A DNA stretch of 64,000 nt from CAYWIT01 sp964458415 (lineage in GTDB: Bacteria; Pseudomonadota; Alphaproteobacteria; Micavibrionales; UBA2020), in NCBI GenBank assembly GCA_964458415.1, contig CAYWIT010000002.1, positions 101,327 through 165,326 on the forward strand. The letters run 5' to 3'. This document shows, one piece after another, positions 18,295 to 27,378 of the stretch (positions are counted from its first letter, which is position 1; each line of letters opens with the position of its first letter). The notes below the pieces were generated by a model. That model was not told where the DNA came from, made no database searches, and saw nothing but the letters and a program-made list of their open reading frames with translations. The position numbers were made by a program, and so were the translations under genes.

Positions 18295-19642
18295 GAATAC
18301 CCGCAAGCTTGATTTCAGTGAAATTGATCTGCGCAAGCTCGATCTGGCGCGGAAGTACGATGATGATTTTTCTGCCGATGAGGGCATTCTCTGGCGGGAT
18401 CATGTTTTGCTCTATGCGGTGGCGGGACTGCTGGTGATTTTTATTGTCTGGGCCAATCTGGCCAGGCTGGATGAGGTCGCACGGGGGATTGGCAAGGTGA
18501 TCCCTTCTTCGGAAGTGCAGGTCATCCAGAATCTTGAGGGCGGAATCGTTGATGCGTTTCTGGTCAAGGAAGGCGAGGCTGTCAAAGAGGGGCAGATTAT
18601 CCTGCGGATGCGGAATGTGCAGGCGAAGTCCGATTTTCAGGCGACGAACCAGAAATATCTGGGACTGCTGGCATCCATTACCCGTTTACAGGCGGAAGCC
18701 GATGGCAAGGAACCGGTTTTCCCTCCGGAGGTGATCGCGGGCGTACCGGACTCGGTGCGGGCCGAGCGTGATGCTTATGACGCCAATAAAAAGCAGTATG
18801 AGGGGCAACTGGGCGTTTTGCAGCAGCAGCAGACCCAGAAGGAGCAGGAGGTTGAGGAGCTGACACGGCGTATCGCCGATACTGCCAGTGTTCTGGGCCT
18901 GTCGCAGGAAGAGCGTAATATGGTGGTCCCCATGGTGGAGCGCGGTGCCGCTAATAAAATGGAATTGTTGCAGCTGGATCGGCAAATCGCAACACAACGG
19001 GCAGAACTGAACGGGCTGAAGCTGGCGCTGCCGCGGTCGCAGGCCGCAGTCAAGGAGTCGCGCGAGCGGATCAATGAACTGACCAGCGGTTTTAAGGCCA
19101 CCGCGCAAAAAGAGCTGTCGGGGAAAACGATCGAGCTGAACTCCATCAAGGAAACGCTGGGGGCCTTTCAGGACAAGAGCGAGCGGACAGAAATAAAATC
19201 GCCGGTGCATGGCACGGTCAAGGACATCAAGGTGACGACGGTGGGCGGTGTGGTAAAACCCGGCGAGCCGATCATGGAAATTGTGCCGCTGGAAGATTTG
19301 CTGCTGGTGGAAGCCAGTGTCCGGCCAGCGGATATCGCCTTTATCCATCCGGGACAGAAGGCGATTGTGCGTATTTCCGCTTTTGATTTTTCTGTTTACG
19401 GCGCACTGGAAGGTGAAGTGACGGAGATCAGTGCGGATAGTATCACCAATGAAAAGGGCGAGAGTTTCTATCGCGTCAAGGTCCGTACCGACAAGACCAA
19501 GCTGAGTAAAGGCAGCAAGGAATATGATATTATTCCCGGCATGCAGGCGACTGTCGATATCGTCACGGGCGAGAAAACCGTGATGAATTACCTGATGAAG
19601 CCTTTTGTCAAGGCCTCGCAAACCGCGCTGCGGGAGAGATAA
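18287..19642 (+). CDS. HlyD-family membrane fusion protein of the type I secretion system (LapC-like)
   Basis: The 451-residue protein has one membrane segment near residues 43-62 and a biotinyl-lipoyl-like half motif (VQNLEGGIVDAFLVKEGEAV region). A long coiled coil (about 120-290) follows, then the returning beta domain with TEIKSPVHGTVKDIKV and a C-terminal PGMQATVDIVTGEK, as in HlyD/LapC adaptors. It bridges the ABC pump and the TolC channel. Its start lies inside the end of the ABC gene. With the adhesin and TolC genes it completes a one-locus secretion system. Confidence 0.93.
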   Translation: MSENTRKLDFSEIDLRKLDLARKYDDDFSADEGILWRDHVLLYAVAGLLVIFIVWANLARLDEVARGIGKVIPSSEVQVIQNLEGGIVDAFLVKEGEAVKEGQIILRMRNVQAKSDFQATNQKYLGLLASITRLQAEADGKEPVFPPEVIAGVPDSVRAERDAYDANKKQYEGQLGVLQQQQTQKEQEVEELTRRIADTASVLGLSQEERNMVVPMVERGAANKMELLQLDRQIATQRAELNGLKLALPRSQAAVKESRERINELTSGFKATAQKELSGKTIELNSIKETLGAFQDKSERTEIKSPVHGTVKDIKVTTVGGVVKPGEPIMEIVPLEDLLLVEASVRPADIAFIHPGQKAIVRISAFDFSVYGALEGEVTEISADSITNEKGESFYRVKVRTDKTKLSKGSKEYDIIPGMQATVDIVTGEKTVMNYLMKPFVKASQTALRER

Positions 19643-19683
19643 GCTAATATAAACAGTGAGTTATAATATTTCATAATAAGCTA

Positions 19684-19711
19684 TTGACATATTATTTTTT
19701 TATATTAATCT
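19684..19711 (+). promoter_or_regulatory. Putative promoter of the 129-residue protein gene
   Basis: A perfect TTGACA is followed after 16 bases by TAATCT, 33 bases before the ATG at 19744. It would give this small gene a transcript separate from the secretion operon, although read-through from the HlyD gene is also possible. Confidence 0.45.
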
Positions 19712-19743
19712 CTTCAATAGTTTAAAGCTAATGGAGATTAACT

Positions 19744-20133
19744 ATGACAGTATTTTTAAAACTAAAAACATCTACAAGAAGTGTCCCTATGGGACATAGT
19801 AATTCCTTTCATTTTCTAAATCTTAGTGGTGAAGGGGAGACCTTGGTCGCTGCTGATAGTATCGTATTTCAAAAACATGTTAACCCCGATTATACTTATG
19901 CTTTTATTCCTGAAACGGAACTTTCTGCAATCATTAAAAAATCTTTTGATGAAGTTTCAGGTATGCTTATTGCCGCTGCAAAGAAAGATATAGTGGTTTT
20001 TGATATGCGCGATTTCTGCCTGACAACAGTCGAGGCAAAAGCTGCAGCAAAAGCGAAACAAGCGGATGCGCAGATGCCGCTGACGCAGAACGTTCAAAAG
20101 AAAGGCTTGGCGCGCTTTTTTCCGAGGAAGTAA
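19744..20133 (+). CDS. Hypothetical protein downstream of the type I secretion genes
   Basis: I do not recognise this 129-residue protein. It has no signal peptide or membrane segment. The first ~90 residues look like a small mixed alpha/beta domain (SNSFHFLNLSGEGETLVA, then TYAFIPETELSAIIKKSF and DIVVFDMRDFCLTTVEA). An Ala/Lys-rich helix and a basic tail ending FFPRK follow. GGAGATTAACT precedes the ATG. The first half of the gene is more AT-rich than its neighbours. Its place after the HlyD gene suggests a role linked to the adhesin, but nothing in the sequence proves it. Confidence 0.75.
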   Translation: MTVFLKLKTSTRSVPMGHSNSFHFLNLSGEGETLVAADSIVFQKHVNPDYTYAFIPETELSAIIKKSFDEVSGMLIAAAKKDIVVFDMRDFCLTTVEAKAAAKAKQADAQMPLTQNVQKKGLARFFPRK

Positions 20134-20224
20134 TCAACAATATAGGACTATTCTTTCGTTTGACCTGAATCAGGTAAATTTCTGGCGGCATGGCGGTAAT
20201 TTTTTTACAGGAATGGAAGTGTGG

Positions 20225-21157
20225 TTACCCCAGCTTCTCGGTCAGCTCCGGCAGAGCCGTGAAGAGGTCCTGCACCAGACCGTAATCGGCGACCTGGAAG
20301 ATCGGCGCTTCCGGATCTTTGTTGATCGCGACGATGATTTTGGAATCTTTCATGCCCGCCAGATGCTGGATGGCGCCGGAAATACCGACCGCGACGTAAA
20401 GCTCGGGGGCGACAACCTTTCCGGTCTGGCCGACCTGATAGTCATTGGGAACGAAACCGGCGTCTACGGCCGCGCGCGAGGCACCAACAGCGGCGCCCAG
20501 CTTGTCGGCAACGGCATCAATCAGTTTAAAGTTGTCACCGCTCCCCATGCCGCGACCGCCGGAAACGATCACGCGGGCGGCGGTCAGTTCGGGGCGCTCG
20601 GATTTGGTGAGTTCCTGACCGACGAAGGAGGACAATCCGGCATCTCCCGCCGCTGCAATGTTTTCAATTGCAGCTGACCCGCCCGTAGCAGGGGCGGCAT
20701 CGAAAGCGGTGGTGCGGATCGTCATGATTTTAATGCTGTCGTTCGATTGCACGGTGGCGAAGGCGTTTCCGGCATAGATCGGACGGACAAAAGTATCCGT
20801 GCTTTCGATTTTGCTGACGTCGGAAAGCATCTGCATGTCCAGCAGGGCCGCCGCACGGGGGAGCATGTTCTTGCCCGTTGTCGTGGCGGGGGCGAGGATA
20901 TGGCTGTAGCCTGTCGCATTTTTAACAACCAGCAGGGCAAGGTTTTCAGCGAGCTGGTGCGCGTAGGCTGCGTCATCGGCGACCAGAATCTTGCGGACGC
21001 CGGGAATTTTTGCGGCGGTCGCGGCTACCTCCGCGCAGTCTTTTCCGGCGACGAGGATGTCAATTGCGCTGCCTAGTTTTTGCGCGGCGGCAACAGCGGA
21101 GAGTGTTGCGGGTTTCAGGGCTTTATTGTCATGTTCGGCAATAAGAAGAACGGTCAT
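20225..21157 (-). CDS. etfA: Electron transfer flavoprotein subunit alpha
   Basis: The 310-residue protein begins with the ETF-alpha N domain (VLLIAEHDNKALKPATL) and has the C-terminal FAD-binding region with SGGRGMGSGDNFKLID and QVGQTGKVVAPELYVAVGIS. With EtfB it carries electrons from acyl-CoA and other dehydrogenases to ETF-quinone oxidoreductase. It starts two bases after etfB ends and has a GAAGGTGATCTGATC leader, so the two are co-transcribed. Confidence 0.97.
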   Translation of the reverse strand: MTVLLIAEHDNKALKPATLSAVAAAQKLGSAIDILVAGKDCAEVAATAAKIPGVRKILVADDAAYAHQLAENLALLVVKNATGYSHILAPATTTGKNMLPRAAALLDMQMLSDVSKIESTDTFVRPIYAGNAFATVQSNDSIKIMTIRTTAFDAAPATGGSAAIENIAAAGDAGLSSFVGQELTKSERPELTAARVIVSGGRGMGSGDNFKLIDAVADKLGAAVGASRAAVDAGFVPNDYQVGQTGKVVAPELYVAVGISGAIQHLAGMKDSKIIVAINKDPEAPIFQVADYGLVQDLFTALPELTEKLG

Positions 21158-21159
21158 GA

Positions 21160-21909
21160 TCAGATCACCTTCGCTTCATTTTTCAGTTTATCCACCAGTT
21201 CGGACACATCCTTGACTTTAACGCCGGCTTTTCGGCCTGTGGGTTCGACGACTTTCAATACCAGCATGCGGGGCGTTATATCAACGCCAAGGTCTGCAGG
21301 CGTCAGTGTGGCCAGCGGCTTTTGTTTGGCTTTCATGATGTTGGGGAGAGAGGCATAGCGCGGCTCGTTCAGGCGCAGATCGGTTGTGACAATGCAGGGT
21401 AGTTTGAGTTGTAGCGTTTCAAGTCCGCCGTCAACTTCGCGTGTGACGTTGAGGGACTCTCCGTCCTTTTCGATTTTTGAAGCAAAGGTCGCTTGCCCCC
21501 AGTTCATCAGCGCGGCAAGCATCTGGCCGGTTTGATTATTGTCGCCATCAATCGCCTGTTTGCCCATGATGACAAGGCCCGGTGCCTCCTTGCTAATGAG
21601 TTCTTTAAGAATTTTTGCGACGGCGAGGGGTTCTGTAAGAGCGTCGGTCTGAACCAGAATGCCGCGATCCGCCCCCATGGCCATGGCAGTGCGCAGGGTT
21701 TCTTGCGCTTGGGTGGGGCCAATGCTGACGGCGATGATTTCTGTGGCAATGCCCTTTTCTTTCAGCCGGATGGCCTCTTCCACGGCGATTTCACAAAAGG
21801 GATTCATCGACATTTTGATATTGGCGAGTTCGACGCCGGACTGGTCGCTCTTGACGCGGATCTTGACGTTATAGTCTACAACGCGCTTGACGGGTACCAG
21901 AATTTTCAT
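21160..21909 (-). CDS. etfB: Electron transfer flavoprotein subunit beta
   Basis: The 249-residue protein opens with KILVPVKRVVDYNVKIRVK, typical of ETF-beta. It contains the AMP-binding and structural segments expected (AVSIGPTQAQETLRTAMAMG, then GKQAIDGDNNQTGQMLAALM, and the VTREVDGGLETL loop). It is the AMP-binding partner of EtfA, encoded immediately downstream. The gene is preceded by the hairpin terminator of the cyclophilin gene, so etfBA should have its own promoter in the ~25 bases between, or be transcribed by read-through. Confidence 0.97.
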   Translation of the reverse strand: MKILVPVKRVVDYNVKIRVKSDQSGVELANIKMSMNPFCEIAVEEAIRLKEKGIATEIIAVSIGPTQAQETLRTAMAMGADRGILVQTDALTEPLAVAKILKELISKEAPGLVIMGKQAIDGDNNQTGQMLAALMNWGQATFASKIEKDGESLNVTREVDGGLETLQLKLPCIVTTDLRLNEPRYASLPNIMKAKQKPLATLTPADLGVDITPRMLVLKVVEPTGRKAGVKVKDVSELVDKLKNEAKVI

Positions 21910-21936
21910 ATCTCAAACCTCTTGTTCGATCTAAAT

Positions 21937-21974
21937 AAAAGTCCTCCCAAAGTAGCATCTTCGGGAGGGCTTGG
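21937..21974 (-). terminator. Rho-independent terminator after the periplasmic cyclophilin gene
   Basis: Read on the minus strand, AAGCCCTCCC pairs with GGGAGGACTT (one G-T pair) across a 14-base loop, and the stem is followed by TTTTATTT. It lies 23 bases after the stop of the 194-residue cyclophilin gene and separates it from etfB. Confidence 0.85.
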
Positions 21975-21996
21975 AAATATCAGAAGGCAGATGTTG

Positions 21997-22581
21997 TTAT
22001 TGTTTTTCTTCAGTTGTTGCTTCTGGTGCTGCCTCAGGCGTTGCTTCGTCCTTCACATCCGCAGCAACCTGCATTTTAATGATTTTGTCAGGATTTGCAG
22101 GGGGTTCGCCGCGGGTGATGTTGTCAACGAATTGCATGCCGGAGGTGACTTTGCCCCAGACGGTATACTGTCCGTTCAGGAAGGAGCCATTGGCGAACAT
22201 AATGTAAAACTGGCTGTCGCCGCTGTTCGGGTCGGAAGAGCGGGCCATACCAACCACGCCACGCTCGAAAGGCTCGTTGCTGAATTCGGCCGGGATCTTG
22301 GTGCCGGTGCCGCCCATACCTGTGCCATCCGGATCGCCGCCCTGTGCCATAAAGCCTTCAATGACGCGATGGAAGGTCAGGCTGTTATAGAACCCCTGAC
22401 GCACCAGTTCCTTGATGCGGGTCACGTGTTTCGGAGCAAGATCCGGACGCATCTCGATGACAACGCGGCCATCCTTCAGGTCCATATAAAGGGTGTTTTC
22501 CGGATCAGCGGGTGTTTGCGCCAGTGCCGCAGACGCGAAGAGCGTCAGGGCGAGTGTAAGAGAAAGAAGCATTTTTTTCAT
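21997..22581 (-). CDS. Periplasmic peptidyl-prolyl cis-trans isomerase (cyclophilin type, PpiA-like)
   Basis: The 194-residue protein has a clear signal peptide (cleavage after ASAALA, near residue 21). The cyclophilin core has FHRVIEGFMAQGGDPDGTG, then MARSSDPNSGDSQFYIMF and FLNGQYTVWGKV, including the catalytic Arg of FHR and the Gln of GDSQF. The C terminus is a low-complexity Ala/Pro/Glu/Thr tail. It would catalyse proline isomerisation in periplasmic proteins. The paralogous cytoplasmic enzyme is encoded just upstream on the same strand, which suggests gene duplication. Confidence 0.92.
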   Translation of the reverse strand: MKKMLLSLTLALTLFASAALAQTPADPENTLYMDLKDGRVVIEMRPDLAPKHVTRIKELVRQGFYNSLTFHRVIEGFMAQGGDPDGTGMGGTGTKIPAEFSNEPFERGVVGMARSSDPNSGDSQFYIMFANGSFLNGQYTVWGKVTSGMQFVDNITRGEPPANPDKIIKMQVAADVKDEATPEAAPEATTEEKQ

Positions 22582-22638
22582 CGGTATTTTTCCTTTTGTT
22601 AAAGTGATAGATGGGGTTTTTCTTGTTAAAGTAAAGCT

Positions 22639-23091
22639 TTAAGCGGCAAGCGAGAACTTGATGATTGTATCAGGGGTACGCGGGGGTTCCCCTTTAGCGA
22701 TCTGGTCGATATGTTCCATGCCTTCAATGACTTCCCCCCAGACGGTATATTGGCCATTGAGGAATCCGGCGTCGCCGAAAGTGATGAAGAACTGGCTGTC
22801 GCCGCTGTTCGGGTCGGTTGACCGTGCCATGCCGCAGGTGCCGCGGATATAGGGGGCATCGCTGAACTCTGCTGGAATTTTTGTGCCTGAGCCGCCATAG
22901 CCGGTACCCTGCGGGCAACCGGTCTGGGCCATGAAACCGTCGATCACACGGTGGAATTTCAATCCGTCATAATATCCTTCGCTGATCAATGCGCGAATAC
23001 GCTCGACGTGTTTTGGCGCCAGATCGGGGCGCAATCTGATTGTCACGCGACCGGTTTTAAGGTCCAGGTAGGCAAGGTTTTCATCTGACAT
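22639..23091 (-). CDS. Cytoplasmic peptidyl-prolyl cis-trans isomerase (cyclophilin type, PpiB-like)
   Basis: This 150-residue cyclophilin has the same core as its neighbour (FHRVIDGFMAQTGCPQGTG, MARSTDPNSGDSQFFITF, FLNGQYTVWGEV) but no signal peptide, so it should act in the cytoplasm. I chose the ATG at 23091 because GGAGGA lies just upstream; an in-frame start 42 bases earlier lacks a ribosome site. The two cyclophilin genes are 57 bases apart and probably form one transcript ending at the terminator near 21.95 kb. Confidence 0.92.
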   Translation of the reverse strand: MSDENLAYLDLKTGRVTIRLRPDLAPKHVERIRALISEGYYDGLKFHRVIDGFMAQTGCPQGTGYGGSGTKIPAEFSDAPYIRGTCGMARSTDPNSGDSQFFITFGDAGFLNGQYTVWGEVIEGMEHIDQIAKGEPPRTPDTIIKFSLAA

Positions 23092-23214
23092 AACATCCTC
23101 CGTTGAGTCTACTTTATTTTCTAATATCTGCATTTCGTTATAAAGAGCAACTTAAAACTGTTGCGGGGGGAAGGGTGGAGCGTTAGCCTGAAACCAGAGG
23201 GAGATAAAAGGATT

Positions 23215-23490
23215 ATGGAGACTGTCATTTTTTTGCTGGTGCGGGCGCTGGATTTGTATCTGGGCGTGATCTTGGCGACGATTATTGTCAGTTGGCTGGT
23301 GGCTTTTGATGTGCTGAATACGCGAAACCGCTGGGTTTACAAGTTTTGCGAGCTGTTGAACAAGATCACGAATCCCGTGATTATTCCGGTGCGCAGAATG
23401 TTGCCGCCGCTGGGAGGGCTGGATTTCTCGCCAATGGCTGTTATCTTCGGCATCTATATTCTTCGCGGGATTCTGGTGAGTTTATTATAA
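23215..23490 (+). CDS. YggT family membrane protein
   Basis: The 91-residue protein has two hydrophobic segments (about residues 4-28 and 70-90) around the YggT motif RNRWVYKFCELLNKITNPVI, followed by PVRRMLPPLGGLDFSPMAV. YggT proteins are inner-membrane proteins with roles in osmotic tolerance or cell division. I chose the METV start because it fits the family; the frame stays open for 18 codons upstream. Its stop codon overlaps the folD start (TAATG). Confidence 0.88.
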   Translation: METVIFLLVRALDLYLGVILATIIVSWLVAFDVLNTRNRWVYKFCELLNKITNPVIIPVRRMLPPLGGLDFSPMAVIFGIYILRGILVSLL

Positions 23491-24395
23491 TGGTCATGAC
23501 AAAGAAAAATGACATGAAAAAGCAGGCGGCGGAAATTATTGACGGTAGGGCGCTGGCTAAAAAGCTTCGGATGTCCATTGCGCGTCACGTTGAAGTCCTG
23601 ATCGGTGACCACAAGGTCATGCCAGGGCTGGCGGTTGTACTGGTGGGAGAAGATCCGGCCAGCGTTATCTACGTTAACAATAAAAAGAAAGCCGCCGCCG
23701 AGGCGGGCATTCGCAGTTTTGAACATCGCCTGCCGAAAAAAACGTCGCAGGACGAGCTTTTAAAGCTGATTGGAAACCTTAACGCCAATAAAAAAGTGCA
23801 TGGTATTCTGGTACAGTTGCCGCTGCCGAAACAGATTGATACCGACACGATATTGCGCATGATTGATCCCGTCAAGGATGTGGATGGCTTGCACGTCGAA
23901 AACATCGGTCGGCTGGTCAGCGGGCAATCCGGTCTGGTGCCGTGCACGCCGATGGGTTGCCTGGCGCTGATCAAAAGCGTCGAGAAGAATCTAACCGGCC
24001 TTCATGCCGTGGTCATCGGGCGGTCAAATCTGGTGGGTAAACCTGTGGCACAATTATTGTTGCGTGAAAACTGCACGGTGACAATGTGCCATTCACGTAC
24101 GCCGCAGTTGTCGCATATCGCAAGACAGGCGGATATCCTTGTCGTTGCTGCCGGACAAGCGGGGCTGGTGAAGGCCGATTGGGTCAAGCCCGGCGCGATT
24201 GTGATTGATGTCGGTATCAATCACACGGAAAAGGGGCTTTGCGGCGATGTTGATTTTGCCGATGTGGCAAAAGTCGCGGGTTATCTGACGCCCGTACCGG
24301 GCGGCGTGGGGCCGATGACGATTGCCTGCCTGCTCGGCAATGCCGTCATTGCGGCCTGCCGCCAGAATGAGCTGACCGTGCCGCATATCGGGTAG
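23490..24395 (+). CDS. folD: Bifunctional methylenetetrahydrofolate dehydrogenase / methenyltetrahydrofolate cyclohydrolase
   Basis: The 301-residue FolD has the YVNNKKKAA catalytic Tyr-Lys region, HGILVQLPLPKQID, and the DVDGLHVENIGRLVSG and PCTPMGC segments. It also has GRSNLVGKP of the NADP-binding domain and the C-terminal signature VPGGVGPMTIACLL. It makes 10-formyl-THF from methylene-THF for purine and formyl-Met synthesis. The ATG at 23490 overlaps the yggT stop; ATGs at 23496 and 23514 are alternatives. It converges on the isocitrate dehydrogenase gene with only five bases between. Confidence 0.96.
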   Translation: MVMTKKNDMKKQAAEIIDGRALAKKLRMSIARHVEVLIGDHKVMPGLAVVLVGEDPASVIYVNNKKKAAAEAGIRSFEHRLPKKTSQDELLKLIGNLNANKKVHGILVQLPLPKQIDTDTILRMIDPVKDVDGLHVENIGRLVSGQSGLVPCTPMGCLALIKSVEKNLTGLHAVVIGRSNLVGKPVAQLLLRENCTVTMCHSRTPQLSHIARQADILVVAAGQAGLVKADWVKPGAIVIDVGINHTEKGLCGDVDFADVAKVAGYLTPVPGGVGPMTIACLLGNAVIAACRQNELTVPHIG

Positions 24396-24400
24396 GCGGG

Positions 24401-25852
24401 CTACTGCCCCTGCGCGACGGTGAAAGCCCGTACGCCGTCGAAGCTGTAGAGATTTTCCGTCTTGATGAAGTCAAGCCCTGCTGTGTGCAGCGATTGCAGC
24501 AGCTGGATGATTTGTTCGGGCGTGACAGGGGTCGTATCATTGGCGGCGACGAAACGGCAGCGCCAGTGATCGCCTTGTTCGGCAACGGCGGCGGCATGTG
24601 GCCAGACCAGCAGGCCGCGGCTGTCGATACTGGCCAGTTTCAGGCTGTTGCTGAGCGGAAGGACCTGATCGGCAAGCGTGGCTACGGGAGCATCTTCGCG
24701 CCAGTGCAGGAACACATCCACCCCTTCCAGCCTTTTTGTTTTGACGGAGGGCAGGGAAATGGAGTCCATCTTTGTTTCGCGTGCGTCCTTGCTGAAAGCG
24801 ACAGGGCGGAAAAAACGTGGAACATGGCTCAGGCGGCCCATGACAGCTTCGGCGAATTCCTCTGTATTGGCGCGTTTCGTGGATACTTGCGGGTTAAAAA
24901 TATCGCCGGTATGCACGCCGTCCTCGATCGTGCGGAGCCAGGCGTTCTGGACGTTTTCGGCAACTTCCGTCTGGCCCAGATGAGCCAGCATCATGACGGC
25001 GGCGTTGAGCAGGCCGGAAGGATTGGCAATGCCTTTGCCCGCGATGTCCGGGGCGGAGCCGTGGATGGCTTCAAACATCGCGCCGGCTTTGCCGATATTG
25101 GATGAACCGCAAAGGCCGACCGAGCCGGAGACTTCGGCGGCGATGTCGGAAATAATATCGCCATAAAGATTTTCAGTGACGATAACGTCAAAGATATGCG
25201 GCGAGGCGGCGATTTTGGCGGCGCCGATATCGACGATCATGTGGTTGTTTTCCAGCGACGGATATTCCTTTGCGACTTCATCGAAAATGCGGTGGAACAT
25301 GCCGTCAGTCATTTTCATGATATTGTCTTTGGAAATGCAGGTCACTTTGCCGCGGTTATTCGCCATCGCATATTCAAAGGCATAGCGGATGATGCGTTCC
25401 GAGCCGGTATGCGAGATCAGCTTCAGGCATTGCACGACGTTGTCGGTTTGCTGGTGTTCAATTCCGGCGTAGAGATCTTCCTCGTTCTCGCGGACGATGA
25501 CCATATTCATCGTTGGCTGGGTTGTGCGCACGTAGGGGTGGTAGGAGACGCAGGGGCGGACGTTGGCAAACAGCCCCATGGATTTGCGGATGGTGACGTT
25601 CAGGCTTTTAAAGCCCCCGCCCTGCGGGGTTGTAATCGGCGCTTTCAGAAAACATTTGGTACGGTTGAGGCTGGTCCAGGCGCTCTCTGCGATGCCGGAC
25701 GGCACGCCGCTTTTATAAATCTTCTCGCCGATTTCAATCGTTTCAATATCAAGCTGTGCTCCCGCCTGTTCGAGAATTTTAAGAACAGCCGTCATGATTT
25801 CGGGTCCGATGCCGTCTCCATAGGCGACTGTGACGGATGATTTTTTGCTCAT
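24401..25852 (-). CDS. icd: NADP-dependent isocitrate dehydrogenase with C-terminal extension
   Basis: The 483-residue protein contains the dehydrogenase core with YGDGIGPEI, the isocitrate-binding SLNVTIRKSMGLFANVRP, RENEEDLYAGIEH, the metal-binding ENLYGDIISDIAAEVSGS and HGSAPDIAGKGIANP. About 130 extra residues follow the core, as in the Rickettsia and Thermus thermophilus enzymes and unlike the ~417-residue E. coli type. It would catalyse the TCA-cycle oxidation of isocitrate. It is transcribed away from deoA, with about 200 bases between the two starts. Confidence 0.92.
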   Translation of the reverse strand: MSKKSSVTVAYGDGIGPEIMTAVLKILEQAGAQLDIETIEIGEKIYKSGVPSGIAESAWTSLNRTKCFLKAPITTPQGGGFKSLNVTIRKSMGLFANVRPCVSYHPYVRTTQPTMNMVIVRENEEDLYAGIEHQQTDNVVQCLKLISHTGSERIIRYAFEYAMANNRGKVTCISKDNIMKMTDGMFHRIFDEVAKEYPSLENNHMIVDIGAAKIAASPHIFDVIVTENLYGDIISDIAAEVSGSVGLCGSSNIGKAGAMFEAIHGSAPDIAGKGIANPSGLLNAAVMMLAHLGQTEVAENVQNAWLRTIEDGVHTGDIFNPQVSTKRANTEEFAEAVMGRLSHVPRFFRPVAFSKDARETKMDSISLPSVKTKRLEGVDVFLHWREDAPVATLADQVLPLSNSLKLASIDSRGLLVWPHAAAVAEQGDHWRCRFVAANDTTPVTPEQIIQLLQSLHTAGLDFIKTENLYSFDGVRAFTVAQGQ

Positions 25853-26055
25853 TTTATTTCCTGTGCGTGAGGTATGGATTAGAGCGGCCCAAGGGGCTCT
25901 TTCTTCAGGACAGGATAAGAAGAATTGATTGAGAAAGTCTTACTCTTTCGGGGCGTCAGGGTAGGTTTTTGTTTTATGAAAATAAATGGAATGCGCTTTT
26001 TACCATGCAAAATGCCATTGAAGAGGGTAGATTTATCGTACCGGATGGAGGAAAT

Positions 26056-27378
26056 ATGCTGCCGCAGGAAATTATTCGCCAGAAAAGAGATGGAAAAGCG
26101 CTGAGCGCTGAGGATATCCGCGCCTTCATCAAAGGTATTCCGGCCAAGGATGTGAGCGAAGGACAGGTTGCGGCTTTTTGCATGGCCGTGCTGCTCAAGG
26201 GGATGAAAATGTCCGAGCGCGTGGCGCTTACGCAGGCCATGGCGCAATCCGGAACGGTGATGAACTGGGAAACGGAAAAATTGCCGGGGCCCGTGCTGGA
26301 CAAACATTCCACTGGCGGAGTGGGGGATAAAGTCAGTTTGATGTTGGCTCCCATCGTTGCAGCTTGCGGCGGGTATGTGCCGATGCTTTCCGGCCGCGGG
26401 CTTGGACATACGGGCGGCACACTTGACAAGATGGATGCCATACAGGGATATGTTTCACAGCCGGATGTCGCGTTGTTTAAAAAGACAGTGCGCGAGGCAG
26501 GCTGCGCGATTATCGGCGCAACGCCGGATCTGGCTCCGGCTGACCGGGTGATGTATGCCGTGCGGGATGTGACCGCGACGGTTGAATCTCTGGATCTGAT
26601 CACGGCTTCCATCCTTTCTAAAAAATTGGCGGCAGGTTTGCAGGCGCTGGTTATGGATGTCAAGTTTGGCACGGGCGCTTTTATGCGCCGTTATGATGAT
26701 GCGAAGGCGCTGGCAGACAGTATTGTCTCCGTGGCCAATGGTGCGGGTTTGCCGACAGTCGGGTTGCTGACCGATATGAATCAGGTTCTGGGCCGGACGG
26801 CAGGCAATGCTGTTGAAGTGCGCGAGGCAGTCGATTTTCTCAAAGGGCGGAACGTCGATCCGCGGCTTTATGAGGTCACCGTGGCCCTGACGGTGGAGTT
26901 GCTGGTTCTGGGCAAGCTTGCAAAAGACGTTGCGGAGGCGCGGACAAAAATTGATCATGTCCTGCAGAACGGCAAGGCGGCCGAGCATTTTGCGCGGATG
27001 GTGAAAATGCTGGGTGGGCCTGCTGACTTTGTCGAGTTTCCGGACAAATATCTGGCTTCTTCCGCTGTTGTGCGGGATTTTTATCCGGAGAAAAAAGGTT
27101 TTGTTTTTGGCATGGATGTTTTCGCTGTCGGGATTGGCATTGTCGAGTTGGGCGGCGGACGCGCCAGGCCGACGGATGGTATTGATCATGCCGTCGGTCT
27201 GACGCAGATGGCACAGCTTGGCGAGGAAGTGGGCAGGGGTGCGCGGCCGCTTGCGGTGATCCATGCGCGGGATGAGTCTGGATGGCAGAAAATGGCAGCG
27301 GCGCTGGAGCGGGCAGTCACGGTGTCGGGGCAGCCGCCGGAACCGGGCGTTTTGGTAAAAGCGCGGGTGACGGCATGA
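26056..27378 (+). CDS. deoA: Thymidine phosphorylase
   Basis: The 440-residue protein has exactly the E. coli DeoA length and begins MLPQEIIRQKRDGKALSAED. The pyrimidine-nucleoside phosphorylase signature appears in SGRGLGHTGGTLDKM, with KHSTGGVGDK for phosphate. It splits thymidine or deoxyuridine with phosphate into base and deoxyribose-1-phosphate. I chose this ATG because GGAGG lies four bases upstream and it matches DeoA N termini; the frame is open for 29 more codons. It overlaps cdd by ATGA. Confidence 0.95.
   Translation: MLPQEIIRQKRDGKALSAEDIRAFIKGIPAKDVSEGQVAAFCMAVLLKGMKMSERVALTQAMAQSGTVMNWETEKLPGPVLDKHSTGGVGDKVSLMLAPIVAACGGYVPMLSGRGLGHTGGTLDKMDAIQGYVSQPDVALFKKTVREAGCAIIGATPDLAPADRVMYAVRDVTATVESLDLITASILSKKLAAGLQALVMDVKFGTGAFMRRYDDAKALADSIVSVANGAGLPTVGLLTDMNQVLGRTAGNAVEVREAVDFLKGRNVDPRLYEVTVALTVELLVLGKLAKDVAEARTKIDHVLQNGKAAEHFARMVKMLGGPADFVEFPDKYLASSAVVRDFYPEKKGFVFGMDVFAVGIGIVELGGGRARPTDGIDHAVGLTQMAQLGEEVGRGARPLAVIHARDESGWQKMAAALERAVTVSGQPPEPGVLVKARVTA

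Noticed and set aside
20163..20175. ACCTGA-A-TCAGGT inverted repeat between the 129-residue gene and etfA
   Set aside because: Short stem, no T-run, no clear link to a promoter; not enough to call a terminator or operator.
21493..22602. 369-codon plus-strand frame across etfB and the cyclophilin gene
   Set aside because: Antisense to two well-recognised genes and their terminator; composition is not protein-like.
25879..26409. Minus-strand frame overlapping the start of deoA
   Set aside because: No family match, antisense to a conserved enzyme.
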